Of a stretch of DNA of 14,876 nt, positions 6,482-13,643 are shown in pieces (positions within the stretch are counted from its first letter, which is position 1; each line of letters begins with the position of its first letter). The DNA comes from JBBKWH01 sp037968855 (GTDB lineage: Bacteria > Pseudomonadota > Gammaproteobacteria > Pseudomonadales > Moraxellaceae), in contig JBBKWH010000063.1 of NCBI GenBank assembly GCA_037968855.1, positions 1-14,876 of the forward strand, given 5' to 3'. Below the pieces are notes generated by a model. The model had not been told where the DNA came from and searched no databases. It saw only the letters and a list, made by a program, of their open reading frames with translations. Position numbers and translations under genes: made by a program.

Positions 6482-8287
6482 ATGGCAAATTCTCTGCCTC
6501 GCTTTTCCAAACTCAGCACATCAATTCTACTGGCCACGATGGCAGTTGCAATGGGCCAAACTGCTACTGCCGCTGTTGTCGGTCAGGCAGGTATTGGTTT
6601 TTACACTCCAATGACCAGCGTCAATACTGGTGCCAATGGCGATTTGGTCTCTTATCGTGATGCAACGGTTGCTTTGGGTACTGACTCTCCAGCCCTAAAA
6701 GCATGGAACGTGATGTATCGTTCTAAAGACTCTAAAGGCGCAGCCAATTTGGTGACTGGTACTGTATTGGTACCGACCACTGCATGGGCTGGTGCAGGTG
6801 ATCGTCCGATCATCTCTTACGCTGTTGGTACACATGGTCTAAACCAACGCTGTGCACCATCATTGCAAATGCAGCAAGGCACTGACTACGAGAACGCCAA
6901 CATTTTGGCTGCTTTGAAACAAGGTTATGCCGTTGTGGTCAGCGATTACGCTGGCTATACCACTGGCAACTCGCCAACCTACTTGTCTGGTCAGTCACAA
7001 GGTAATGCGGTTCTTGACATTATCACTGCGGCCAAACAAATTCCGTCAGTTGGTTTGGCCACAAACGCACAGTCAGCCGTTTGGGGTTACTCTCAAGGTG
7101 GCCAATCGGCTGCTTGGGCTGCCGAAGTTCAAAAAACCTACGCACCTAACCTAAACTTGGTAGGTGTAGCGGCTGGTGGTGTGCCGGGTGCATTCTTGAC
7201 CACTGCACGTTACTTAGATGGTAACAACGGCTCAAGCTTCATGCTGCAAGGCATCGTTGGTTTGGCCGAACAATATCCAGCCGAGATTCCATTGAATACC
7301 TTGGCCAGCGCCACCGGTCAAGCCGCCATCACTAAGGTCAAAGATCAGTGTGTGTTTGAGTCTTTGTTTGAGTTTATGAACAAAAACTTGTCAACCTATA
7401 CTGCTGGCAACAAAACCCTAGATCAATTGTTAACGCAATACCCACAGATCAAAACCGTTCTGGATAGCCAAAACCTTGGCAACACCAAGCCATCTGTACC
7501 GATGTACCAATACCATGGTGCAGCGGATGAGTTTATTCCTGTCGAACAAAGCTATGACTTGAAAAAAGCCTACTGCTCAAAGTTTGGCAGCGTGACCTAT
7601 GATTTGTTCCCAAGCGAACACATTGTCACTCAGTTTCAAGGTGCCTCAACCGCCTTGTCATGGTTGGGTGATCGCTTTACTGGTCAATCTATCAATAACT
7701 CATGCTTAAGCTTTAAAGCTGCACCAACCTCAACCTCTAACCCAGTCAATGGCGACTTTATTGTCTCGCTAAAAAACTGGAAGTTGGATGCAGTCATGGG
7801 GCTGGCCAAGCTTAAGCAAGATGTGATCTTACCAGCAGGATCAAGCTTGATGGTCGATGCCAACATGACCAAAAACTTGATGAGCGGTAGCATGTCAATC
7901 CCTGACTTTCAGCAGAAGCTTAAAGTGCTTGGCCTACCCGCCACCACTGCGATTTCTGTTCGCCCAACCTCTGACATTAGCGGCATGGTGAGCTTAGATG
8001 GTAAAGGCCAGATGAAAATCCGTGGTACTGGCTATGCTGATATCGTGGTCACATCTGTCGCGGGTATCCCAGTGGGCGAATGTAAAACGGTTGAGCCAGT
8101 CGCATTCCCATTGAACTTTGATGGTCCTGTGTCTGCTTTGGGTAGCGGTAATCTGACCTTTACCGGTACAACCAGCTTTCCAAAACTAAAAGGCTGTATC
8201 ATTTCTGCCATCATGTCATCGTTGATGTCAGGTGACGGACAGACCTTTACATTCAACGTCACTGCACCAGCACCTGTTCGTTATTAA
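6482..8287 (+). CDS. Secreted two-domain lipase of the LIP (secretory lipase) family
   Basis: Exported alpha/beta-hydrolase expected to split triacylglycerol or other acyl esters. Start ATG 6482 has AGGAG 10 nt upstream and gives 601 residues with a Sec signal ending TATAA before VVGQ. The catalytic domain (about 35-425) resembles the PF03583 family typified by Candida lipases: nucleophile Ser204 in GYSQGG, Asp349 in HGAADEF, His380 in SEHIV, plus VGTHGL and DYAGYTTG. Four of its cysteines (124, 290, 365, 408) suit two disulfides; two more lie in the C-terminal part. Residues from about 430 form a Ser/Gly/Thr-rich, probably beta-stranded domain ending APAPVRY, not part of the minimal lipase and not recognised with certainty. 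GGT, GCT and TTG codons are frequent, suggesting strong expression. A terminator follows. True substrate unknown. Confidence 0.85.
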   Translation: MANSLPRFSKLSTSILLATMAVAMGQTATAAVVGQAGIGFYTPMTSVNTGANGDLVSYRDATVALGTDSPALKAWNVMYRSKDSKGAANLVTGTVLVPTTAWAGAGDRPIISYAVGTHGLNQRCAPSLQMQQGTDYENANILAALKQGYAVVVSDYAGYTTGNSPTYLSGQSQGNAVLDIITAAKQIPSVGLATNAQSAVWGYSQGGQSAAWAAEVQKTYAPNLNLVGVAAGGVPGAFLTTARYLDGNNGSSFMLQGIVGLAEQYPAEIPLNTLASATGQAAITKVKDQCVFESLFEFMNKNLSTYTAGNKTLDQLLTQYPQIKTVLDSQNLGNTKPSVPMYQYHGAADEFIPVEQSYDLKKAYCSKFGSVTYDLFPSEHIVTQFQGASTALSWLGDRFTGQSINNSCLSFKAAPTSTSNPVNGDFIVSLKNWKLDAVMGLAKLKQDVILPAGSSLMVDANMTKNLMSGSMSIPDFQQKLKVLGLPATTAISVRPTSDISGMVSLDGKGQMKIRGTGYADIVVTSVAGIPVGECKTVEPVAFPLNFDGPVSALGSGNLTFTGTTSFPKLKGCIISAIMSSLMSGDGQTFTFNVTAPAPVRY

Positions 8288-8315
8288 TTCTTAACGTTGA
8301 CTGCTGTTGCAACCG

Positions 8316-8348
8316 TTACCCAAAGTCTAGGCTTTGGGTAATTTTTTT
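8316..8348 (+). terminator. Rho-independent terminator of the lipase gene
   Basis: Perfect 10-bp stem TTACCCAAAG / CTTTGGGTAA with a 6-nt loop, followed by seven T residues. It lies 28 bp after the lipase stop and ends 32 bp before the next gene on the same strand. Confidence 0.93.
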
Positions 8349-8380
8349 GTGTCATACGTGATTATTAATGAGGGAAGGGA

Positions 8381-8974
8381 ATGAAAAATTGGATGATGAT
8401 TGCTGGCGTACTGGTTGCCGTATTGATTGTGGTGGCATTGGTGTTATTAAAACCAACAAGCCCAGCAACCGATACCACCGAACAGACAGCCACTCAAGCA
8501 ATAGCCCCTGCTGTCGACACGTCTACCGCTGAGGCAGTAGAAGACACATCGACCGTCGCGATTCCAAAAGACCCTGAAGAAATCAAACAACTGACAAAAA
8601 AAGTCGTGCAAGAGCAAAAAGAAGCTCAGCAAGTGGTCGCAAATCAGGTGGTGATCTTGCCGATTGAAGGCACTGTTCGTACAAGGCCTAACTTTATCTC
8701 TGACATGGAATGGAACATGCTACAAGCAGTGGCCCAAACCAATGCTAATCCAGACAGTGAACTCAATCATTTGGTCAACTTGCTACGCTTTAACAAAATG
8801 GTCGAGCAATACCAAAGCACAGATATTCCACTCTCGCCAGAAAACAAACAAAAGCTAGCCACCCAATTGCTGGCCGAGCTACCGAACTATCTAAAAAGTG
8901 GTGACATTGATCAACGCGATGCGCGTGAACTCAAAGATCAACTAACCCGTGATGCCAAACCGCAAACGCCTTAA
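8381..8974 (+). CDS. Membrane-anchored periplasmic helical protein of unknown family, downstream of the lipase
   Basis: A 197-residue protein I do not recognise. One N-terminal membrane segment (about residues 5-23, IAGVLVAVLIVVALVLL) with little before it suggests an anchored protein facing the periplasm. A Thr/Ala/Pro-rich linker (about 24-60) follows, then a charged, Gln/Lys-rich helix likely to form a coiled coil (about 65-85), then a mostly helical domain (about 95-190; ISDMEWNMLQAVAQ, LNHLVNLLRFNKMVEQY). The start is backed by a purine-rich GAGGGAAGGGA just upstream. Membrane anchor, variable linker and all-helical domain is the layout of lipase foldases (Lif), and the gene directly follows a secreted lipase. 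However, it is shorter than Lif and lacks the usual RxxFDY motif, so foldase function is only a guess. The lipase terminator lies immediately in front, implying readthrough or a promoter not recognised. Confidence 0.75.
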   Translation: MKNWMMIAGVLVAVLIVVALVLLKPTSPATDTTEQTATQAIAPAVDTSTAEAVEDTSTVAIPKDPEEIKQLTKKVVQEQKEAQQVVANQVVILPIEGTVRTRPNFISDMEWNMLQAVAQTNANPDSELNHLVNLLRFNKMVEQYQSTDIPLSPENKQKLATQLLAELPNYLKSGDIDQRDARELKDQLTRDAKPQTP

Positions 8975-8993
8975 ACGGATGATGTGAAGCATC

Positions 8994-9022
8994 AAAAAAT
9001 CCCGCCAGATAGCGGGATTTTT
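8994..9022. terminator. Bidirectional terminator between convergent genes
   Basis: AAAAATCCCGC / GCGGGATTTTT with a 6-nt loop. The A- and T-tracts flank the GC stem on both sides, so it can end transcripts from 8381-8974 (plus) and from the monooxygenase gene (minus). Confidence 0.92.
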
Positions 9023-9051
9023 CTAGATCTTGCTATTTGCTGATCCTGTGC

Positions 9052-10617
9052 TTAAGCCGATTGCTGATAATCTGCCAGCGTCAATGCGTTCATCTGCTGG
9101 GCATACTGCGTGGCAAAACCCGGATACATGGTGGCATTAAAACCATCTTCGGTTAGATACCAACTTTTGCAGCCAGAGTTCCAATTGGTTTTGGCCAAAC
9201 GTTTTTGGATCGACTGGTTGTATTGCGCCTGTACCTCGGCTTTGACATCCAGCATCTTCAGGTTCTTTTTCAAAATGGTCTGAATGGCTTTGACCACATA
9301 GTCAATCTGTGACTCCATGTACACCAAGGCCGAGTTATGACCAGGGCCGGAGTTGGGGCCAAAGGTAAAAAACAAATTGGGATAACCCGACACGCTAATG
9401 CTTTTATACGCTTGCGCCCCACGTGACCACTCCTCACCAAGCTGACGGCCATCTCGTCCAGTAATCGGAAAGGGCACACCCGATTTATTGACATCAAAGC
9501 CTGTGGCAAACACGATGCAATCAACCAGATGCTCAACGCCTTCCATGGTTTGCACGCCATTTTCGGTGATTTTGACAATTGGCCATGTAATCAGCTTGCA
9601 GTTGGCTTTTTGCAGCGCGGGATAATAATCGTTTGAGACTAAGACTCGCTTACAACCAATGGTAAAGTCAGGCGTTAATTGACGACGCAGCCACGCATCT
9701 TTGACCTGTCGATGCAGATGATTACGCGCCAATTGCTCGGCCACACGGGTCAATGGAGAGTTCCAAATCACCGCCAAAGCCATGGATTCATGGGTCCAAT
9801 ACAGGGCTTTACGCATGGCAGTTTGCGCCGCCGGAAGTTTGCGAAAAATCGCTTTATGCCATTCTGGGGTGCGAAAGTCGGGCCGAGGCACGACCCATGC
9901 TGGAGTACGCTGAAACACTTTGACAAATTCGGCCTGTTTGACCAATTCAGGAATAATCTGAATGCCACTCGCCCCTGTACCAATCACCGCCACACGCTTG
10001 CCAGTCAGATCATAGTCATGATCCCACTGTGCGCTATGGATTTTTTTGCCTTTAAACTGCGCCAAACCGTCCAGTTTGGGCAAACTAAAATTGGATAATG
10101 GCCCGCTCGCCATCATCACCGTGCGCGCGTGAAATACCGCACCACCCTCAGTTTGCACAATCCAGATACCTTGTGCTTGATCAAAGGCCATACTGGTGAC
10201 GTTCTGACCAAACCGGATTAAAGAGGCCAAATCAAAATGATTAACCAGATGATGGATATAGCCCAAAATCTCGCCACTACCAGAGAAGTTACGCGACCAG
10301 TTTGGGTTTTGTGCAAACGAATACGAGTACAGATTGGACGGAATATCACAGGCCGCACCCGGATAGGTATTATCGCGCCATGTACCACCGACCCGATCCG
10401 AACGCTCCAAAATCAGCATATCGGTCATACCTGACTGCTTTAGACGAATGGCCGTGCCCAGACCCGCAAACCCTGCACCAATAATCAAGGTGTTGATCGT
10501 GGTAACGGTTGGTATTGGACTTGCGGCGCTAGCCTTTGCGCTGGCTTTACGGCGCGAACGCGTCGGCTTGGCGGGAGCTGCTTGATCAGGCGAACTGATG
10601 GTGTCGGGAGTATTCAT
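9052..10617 (-). CDS. Flavin-containing Baeyer-Villiger type monooxygenase
   Basis: FAD- and NADPH-dependent monooxygenase expected to insert oxygen next to a ketone carbonyl, giving an ester or lactone. With start ATG 10617 it has 521 residues. After a Lys/Ala/Pro-rich tail of about 40 residues come FAD-binding GAGFAG (47-52), the class B fingerprint F-K-G-K-K-I-H-S-A-Q-W-D (188-199, exactly FxGxxxHxxxWD), NADP-binding GTGASG (213-218) and the late VFATGFD motif. This identifies a type I BVMO-like enzyme. Substrate cannot be read from sequence. The start is chosen because the open frame above it (to a GTG at 10653) adds no family sequence; the ribosome binding site is weak. It is the last gene of a probable SDR-diiron-BVMO operon and ends in a shared terminator. 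Confidence 0.9.
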   Translation of the reverse strand: MNTPDTISSPDQAAPAKPTRSRRKASAKASAASPIPTVTTINTLIIGAGFAGLGTAIRLKQSGMTDMLILERSDRVGGTWRDNTYPGAACDIPSNLYSYSFAQNPNWSRNFSGSGEILGYIHHLVNHFDLASLIRFGQNVTSMAFDQAQGIWIVQTEGGAVFHARTVMMASGPLSNFSLPKLDGLAQFKGKKIHSAQWDHDYDLTGKRVAVIGTGASGIQIIPELVKQAEFVKVFQRTPAWVVPRPDFRTPEWHKAIFRKLPAAQTAMRKALYWTHESMALAVIWNSPLTRVAEQLARNHLHRQVKDAWLRRQLTPDFTIGCKRVLVSNDYYPALQKANCKLITWPIVKITENGVQTMEGVEHLVDCIVFATGFDVNKSGVPFPITGRDGRQLGEEWSRGAQAYKSISVSGYPNLFFTFGPNSGPGHNSALVYMESQIDYVVKAIQTILKKNLKMLDVKAEVQAQYNQSIQKRLAKTNWNSGCKSWYLTEDGFNATMYPGFATQYAQQMNALTLADYQQSA

Positions 10618-10760
10618 AATGAGACTCAAATCAGGTGTGCAATGACATCGCACAATACGGATGGATCAAAAAACACGGCCTGATCGATGACACCACTGGG
10701 CTTAAATGCACTCAAGTGCGCTCTAACTGGCCGTGCTGCAATGACTGAGGCGTCCTTGCA

Positions 10761-10785
10761 GATCACCAGACCACCCTAGGTGATC
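10761..10785 (-). promoter_or_regulatory. Inverted repeat between the diiron and monooxygenase genes
   Basis: Perfect 7-bp arms GATCACC / GGTGATC with an 11-nt spacer. No T-tract follows, so a terminator is unlikely. It may be an operator or a processing/stability hairpin in the leader of the monooxygenase gene. A shorter palindrome GCACT-CA-AGTGC lies nearby on the BVMO-proximal side. Confidence 0.4.
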
Positions 10786-10832
10786 TCGTGTCTTTAACAA
10801 AAAACTCAACACAAGATGGTGATGGGCTAGTT

Positions 10833-11768
10833 TTAGCTAATCGCTGTTGGCTCATAGGTCAGTTCTTTGACCCATGACGGTACAGCAGGCATGGCCGATT
10901 GCGGCAACTTGTCAGTGGCGCGAACCATGGCATCAACAGGGGTGTGATACAGCTTATTATCACGATCCACGACCATACTGGCCTGCCAACGAATGATCTG
11001 GAACCATGGGTTACGACGGCCTTCTGGGGTACGACCACCGATGCGATTAAACTTGTTCATCGCCGCATACAGTTTTTCTTCCGGCAGACCCATTTTCATC
11101 ACGTTGTCGCGCATTTTGTTCAGTAACGGCACATAGGCCAAAATACCCAACATCAAACGTGGATCCATGATCCGAGCGGCCATCGTTGATAGCTCAATCA
11201 AGGTCTTATTGTAGCCCTGCGCCTCCATCACACTAAAACCCACACCCAAATGCCGCGACTCATCGTTATTGATCAAATCAAAGGCTTGATGGCAGACCGG
11301 ATCTTTGACGTTTTCGAGCAAGAAGGTACACAGCGCACCGTCTAGCGCCACTTCTAGCATTGGAATCACTGCACCCAATACATAAAACGGCATTTTGTCG
11401 GCATAGGTATCCAGCCACTTGATGGTGATGCGCAAGTTTTTGTTTGGTTCTGGAATACTGCCGTCTTCAGGCAACATGCCCCAACGCTTCATGAGGGCCA
11501 TTTCTGCATTGGCATGACGCTGTTCTTCGGCATGAAAATGCGCATACATCTGCTTGAGGGTTTCGGTCGGGGCTTTTTTCGACATGGCCGAAAACGCCCG
11601 CGCGCCAATATGCTCAATCCACATCAGATCGGCCATAAAATCTTTGAGCTTGGGCCACTGCTCTGCGGTGATCAGCTCTGCACCCGGTGCGTCCCAGTCG
11701 ATATCCGACAGTGACCATTGGGTGTTCTTTACTTTTTGCAGCATTTTGTCTAAATCAATGGACGCCAT
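10833..11768 (-). CDS. Ferritin-like diiron carboxylate protein (putative oxygenase)
   Basis: Soluble four-helix-bundle protein of 311 residues with the complete diiron ligand pattern E...ExxH...E...ExxH: Glu52 (WIEHIGA), Glu82-Gln-Arg-His85 (AEEQRH), Glu139 (MLEVALD) and Glu170-Ser-Arg-His173 (NDESRH). Spacing of the two ExxH pairs fits the ferritin-like superfamily that includes diiron hydroxylases, acyl desaturases and N-oxygenases. Which reaction it performs is not readable. Placed between an SDR and a BVMO, a hydroxylase making the alcohol that the SDR oxidises is plausible, but an oxidase or metal-binding role remains possible. Start ATG 11768 is favoured by AAGGAG 6 nt upstream; an upstream ATG at 11786 overlaps that site. 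A hairpin ends 2 nt before the ribosome binding site. The gap to the SDR is 95 bp and to the BVMO 215 bp. Confidence 0.85.
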   Translation of the reverse strand: MASIDLDKMLQKVKNTQWSLSDIDWDAPGAELITAEQWPKLKDFMADLMWIEHIGARAFSAMSKKAPTETLKQMYAHFHAEEQRHANAEMALMKRWGMLPEDGSIPEPNKNLRITIKWLDTYADKMPFYVLGAVIPMLEVALDGALCTFLLENVKDPVCHQAFDLINNDESRHLGVGFSVMEAQGYNKTLIELSTMAARIMDPRLMLGILAYVPLLNKMRDNVMKMGLPEEKLYAAMNKFNRIGGRTPEGRRNPWFQIIRWQASMVVDRDNKLYHTPVDAMVRATDKLPQSAMPAVPSWVKELTYEPTAIS

Positions 11769-11781
11769 GATGAACTCCTTG

Positions 11782-11805
11782 GGCATAAACCGGACGGTCT
11801 ATGCC
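11782..11805 (-). promoter_or_regulatory. Strong leader hairpin adjoining the ribosome binding site of the diiron gene
   Basis: In the minus-strand RNA GGCAUAGACC pairs with GGUUUAUGCC around a GUCC tetraloop: 10 bp including one G-U wobble. The 3' arm ends 2 nt before AAGGAG. As DNA it is a 24-bp near-palindrome. It may tune translation of the second gene of the operon or bind a regulator. Confidence 0.5.
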
Positions 11806-11863
11806 ATTGATTGAACGGGTGGCATCGTTGTTCGATCATCGAGCCAGATGCCAGATATCAGGG

Positions 11864-12721
11864 TTAGGCCGCAGGAGCGGTAAACCGACTAATCAACCCT
11901 GCGCCACGGGTATACAAACGGGGCATCAAACGCTTAAAGCGCCAGATCATGCGTGCATCAAATTGCGGCATGACATACAACTGACCCCGATCTAGCGCAT
12001 TTAAAGTAGTGATAGCCACGCCATCCGCCGATACGCCAGTCAGCTTGATCAATCGATCCAATAACGGGCCTTGCGCTGCATCAATCCGGCCATCAGCAAA
12101 AATATTGGTCTTAACGATAGTTGGACATAACGCTGTCACCGCCACATCAGTTCCAGCAAATTCGGCAGCCAATGTCTCTGACAAGGCCAACACAGCAGCC
12201 TTACTGGCGTTGTATGCACCCATCAATGGGGCTGCGGCAAAACTGGCGGTCGATGCCACGTTAATGATGCCGCCACGACCTTGCGCACGCAGACGAGGGG
12301 CAAACACATGGCAACCATGAATCACACCCCACATGTTGATATTCATCACCCACTGCCAATCGGCCATGCTTGATTCACCAACCCGCTGGCCACCCGCACC
12401 GACGCCAGCGTTATTGATCACTAGACTGATCGGGCCAGCAAACCACTGCTCGGCTTGATCGGCTAACTGCTCGACCTCAATCAGTTGCGTCACATCACAA
12501 CGCACAGCCAAAGCCTTGCCGCCTTGGGCATGGATCAGCGAGACCGTCTCCTCGGCTGTGCTGAGATTGATATCCGAACACACCACGCGACCGCCACGAC
12601 GTCCTAGCTCTAGCGCAAATGCACGGCCAATCCCACTGCCGGCACCAGTCACAATCGCTGACGCTTGATGCGTCCGTTTTGCTTTAAACATGGCCAATTC
12701 GCTCATTTGATAACGGGGCAT
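11864..12721 (-). CDS. Classical short-chain dehydrogenase/reductase
   Basis: NAD(P)-dependent oxidoreductase of 285 residues, expected to interconvert an alcohol and a ketone. Classical SDR motifs are complete: TGAGSGIG (25-32) for the dinucleotide, Asp50 after the second strand (suggesting NAD rather than NADP), NNAG (103-106), and the catalytic Ser157, Tyr170 and Lys174 (YNASK). A basic, hydrophobic C-terminal segment (about 245-285; MIWRFKRLMPRLYTRGAG) is longer than in the minimal fold and could contact membrane or partner. The start is uncertain: ATG 12721 has a weak ribosome binding site, and ATGs five and ten codons in are alternatives. It is the first gene of the block and is divergent from the TetR regulator, so the shared 80 bp should hold both promoters. 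Confidence 0.9.
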   Translation of the reverse strand: MPRYQMSELAMFKAKRTHQASAIVTGAGSGIGRAFALELGRRGGRVVCSDINLSTAEETVSLIHAQGGKALAVRCDVTQLIEVEQLADQAEQWFAGPISLVINNAGVGAGGQRVGESSMADWQWVMNINMWGVIHGCHVFAPRLRAQGRGGIINVASTASFAAAPLMGAYNASKAAVLALSETLAAEFAGTDVAVTALCPTIVKTNIFADGRIDAAQGPLLDRLIKLTGVSADGVAITTLNALDRGQLYVMPQFDARMIWRFKRLMPRLYTRGAGLISRFTAPAA

Positions 12722-12728
12722 GATCTTT

Positions 12729-12744
12729 TGTGCAATTGATCACA
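12729..12744. promoter_or_regulatory. CRP/Vfr-like half-site pair TGTG-N8-CACA
   Basis: TGTG and CACA are spaced 8 bp, as in the cores of CRP-type sites, in the SDR-TetR divergent region. The inner bases fit the consensus only partly, and such matches are common by chance. Confidence 0.2.
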
Positions 12745-12764
12745 CTTCCTGATCCATCCACAGT

Positions 12765-12786
12765 AATCCGATCTTCTGTTCGGATT
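12765..12786. promoter_or_regulatory. Palindromic operator candidate for the divergent TetR regulator
   Basis: Perfect 7-bp arms AATCCGA / TCGGATT with an 8-bp spacer, 22 bp overall, located 15 bp before the TetR start and 43 bp before the SDR start. On the SDR strand the palindrome overlaps a possible TTGAAT -35 box. Size and position suit a TetR-type operator controlling both directions. Confidence 0.55.
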
Positions 12787-12801
12787 CAACTCGGGTGTTT
12801 T

Positions 12802-13446
12802 ATGGCCAGAAAACCACAGCAAAAACGCGCCAAAGTCACTGTCGAAACCATCATCGAAGCGGGCTTTATTTCGGTTGCACAATACGGAATTGAAGGCTCA
12901 ACCACTCGTCAAATCGCTGAAATTGCAGGGATTGGTGTGGGGTCTTTATACGAGTACTTTGAAAACAAAGAGGCGATTTATGAGGCGATGAACCAATACT
13001 TCGTCAATGAAGTGCTAAAGATGCTGCGCGACAGTACCGACGAGCTTGTTCGGATGTCGTTAGATCAATTTGTTCGAAAAATGCTGATTCAGTTTAGCGA
13101 GCTATTGCAAAAAAACGATGATCGCTACCTCAAGTGCACACGCTATGCGGGTCACTTTGACTACGGAAAATATGCCCAACAAGTCGAAAGCGCGCTGATT
13201 CAGATTGTGATGCGCTATGTGATGCTCAACCCGCATTATTTACGTGTGCCGGATGTGAGTACCATTAGTTATATTTGTATTAACTGCGGTATTTTTACTG
13301 TGATTCGGCAACTGAGCATTCCAAGCCATATGGTTGATTTTGATGGGATGATTGACGGTATTTGCCGGATGATTGTCAGTTATGTGGATGCGGAAATGGC
13401 AGCGGTGGAAGGCAAAGGGCCACTGGTGGGGTTGGATGGGGCTTGA
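12802..13446 (+). CDS. TetR/AcrR-family transcriptional regulator
   Basis: DNA-binding repressor of 214 residues. The N-terminal TetR helix-turn-helix is clear (about residues 32-62): STTRQIAEIAGIGVGSLYEYF followed by ENKEAIYEAM. The C-terminal ligand-binding half is helical and not conserved enough to name an inducer. The ATG at 12802 is chosen because the HTH normally begins about 10-20 residues from the start; the frame stays open to a GTG at 12730, but that extension has no TetR character. The ribosome binding site is weak at both. Divergent arrangement with the SDR-diiron-BVMO genes and a palindrome between them suggest it represses those genes and itself until a substrate-like ligand binds. 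Confidence 0.9.
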   Translation: MARKPQQKRAKVTVETIIEAGFISVAQYGIEGSTTRQIAEIAGIGVGSLYEYFENKEAIYEAMNQYFVNEVLKMLRDSTDELVRMSLDQFVRKMLIQFSELLQKNDDRYLKCTRYAGHFDYGKYAQQVESALIQIVMRYVMLNPHYLRVPDVSTISYICINCGIFTVIRQLSIPSHMVDFDGMIDGICRMIVSYVDAEMAAVEGKGPLVGLDGA

Positions 13447-13543
13447 GTGGATGTATTGGTCACAGGCCTTGTCGATTCAGGCGTTTGGGTGTTTACTTGG
13501 GATTGGCTGCATAAGCACTCTGACAGCATTATAAATTCAAGTT

Positions 13544-13564
13544 TTCCTTCAACTTATGAAGGAA
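13544..13564. repeat. Inverted repeat TTCCTTCA-N5-TGAAGGAA
   Basis: Perfect 8-bp arms with a 5-nt loop, about 100 bp after the TetR stop. No T-tract follows on the plus strand, so it is a poor intrinsic terminator. It may be an operator or a transcript hairpin. Confidence 0.4.
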
Positions 13565-13580
13565 TGGATAGCGTCTTATG

Positions 13581-13595
13581 TTGTAATATTTACAA
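13581..13595. promoter_or_regulatory. Palindrome TTGTAATATTTACAA upstream of the ABM-like gene
   Basis: Perfect 6-3-6 palindrome about 50 bp before the chosen start of the next gene. It has the geometry of the site upstream of the lipase (TTATGT-N3-ACATAA) but different bases. Operator function is inferred. Confidence 0.35.
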
Positions 13596-13643
13596 TCTTA
13601 TACGCCTGTATTGACGCATAAAATGAGTGAGGCTCCAATCAAC

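Noticed and set aside
9679..10098. Open frame of 139 codons opposite the monooxygenase gene
   Set aside because: Antisense shadow of the BVMO; composition is unnatural and no family is recognisable.
12730..12801. Longer TetR protein starting at GTG 12730
   Set aside because: The extra 24 residues are not TetR-like and would place the palindromic operator inside the coding region.
13544..13564. Intrinsic terminator for the TetR gene
   Set aside because: The stem is good but no T-tract follows, and it lies about 100 bp past the stop.
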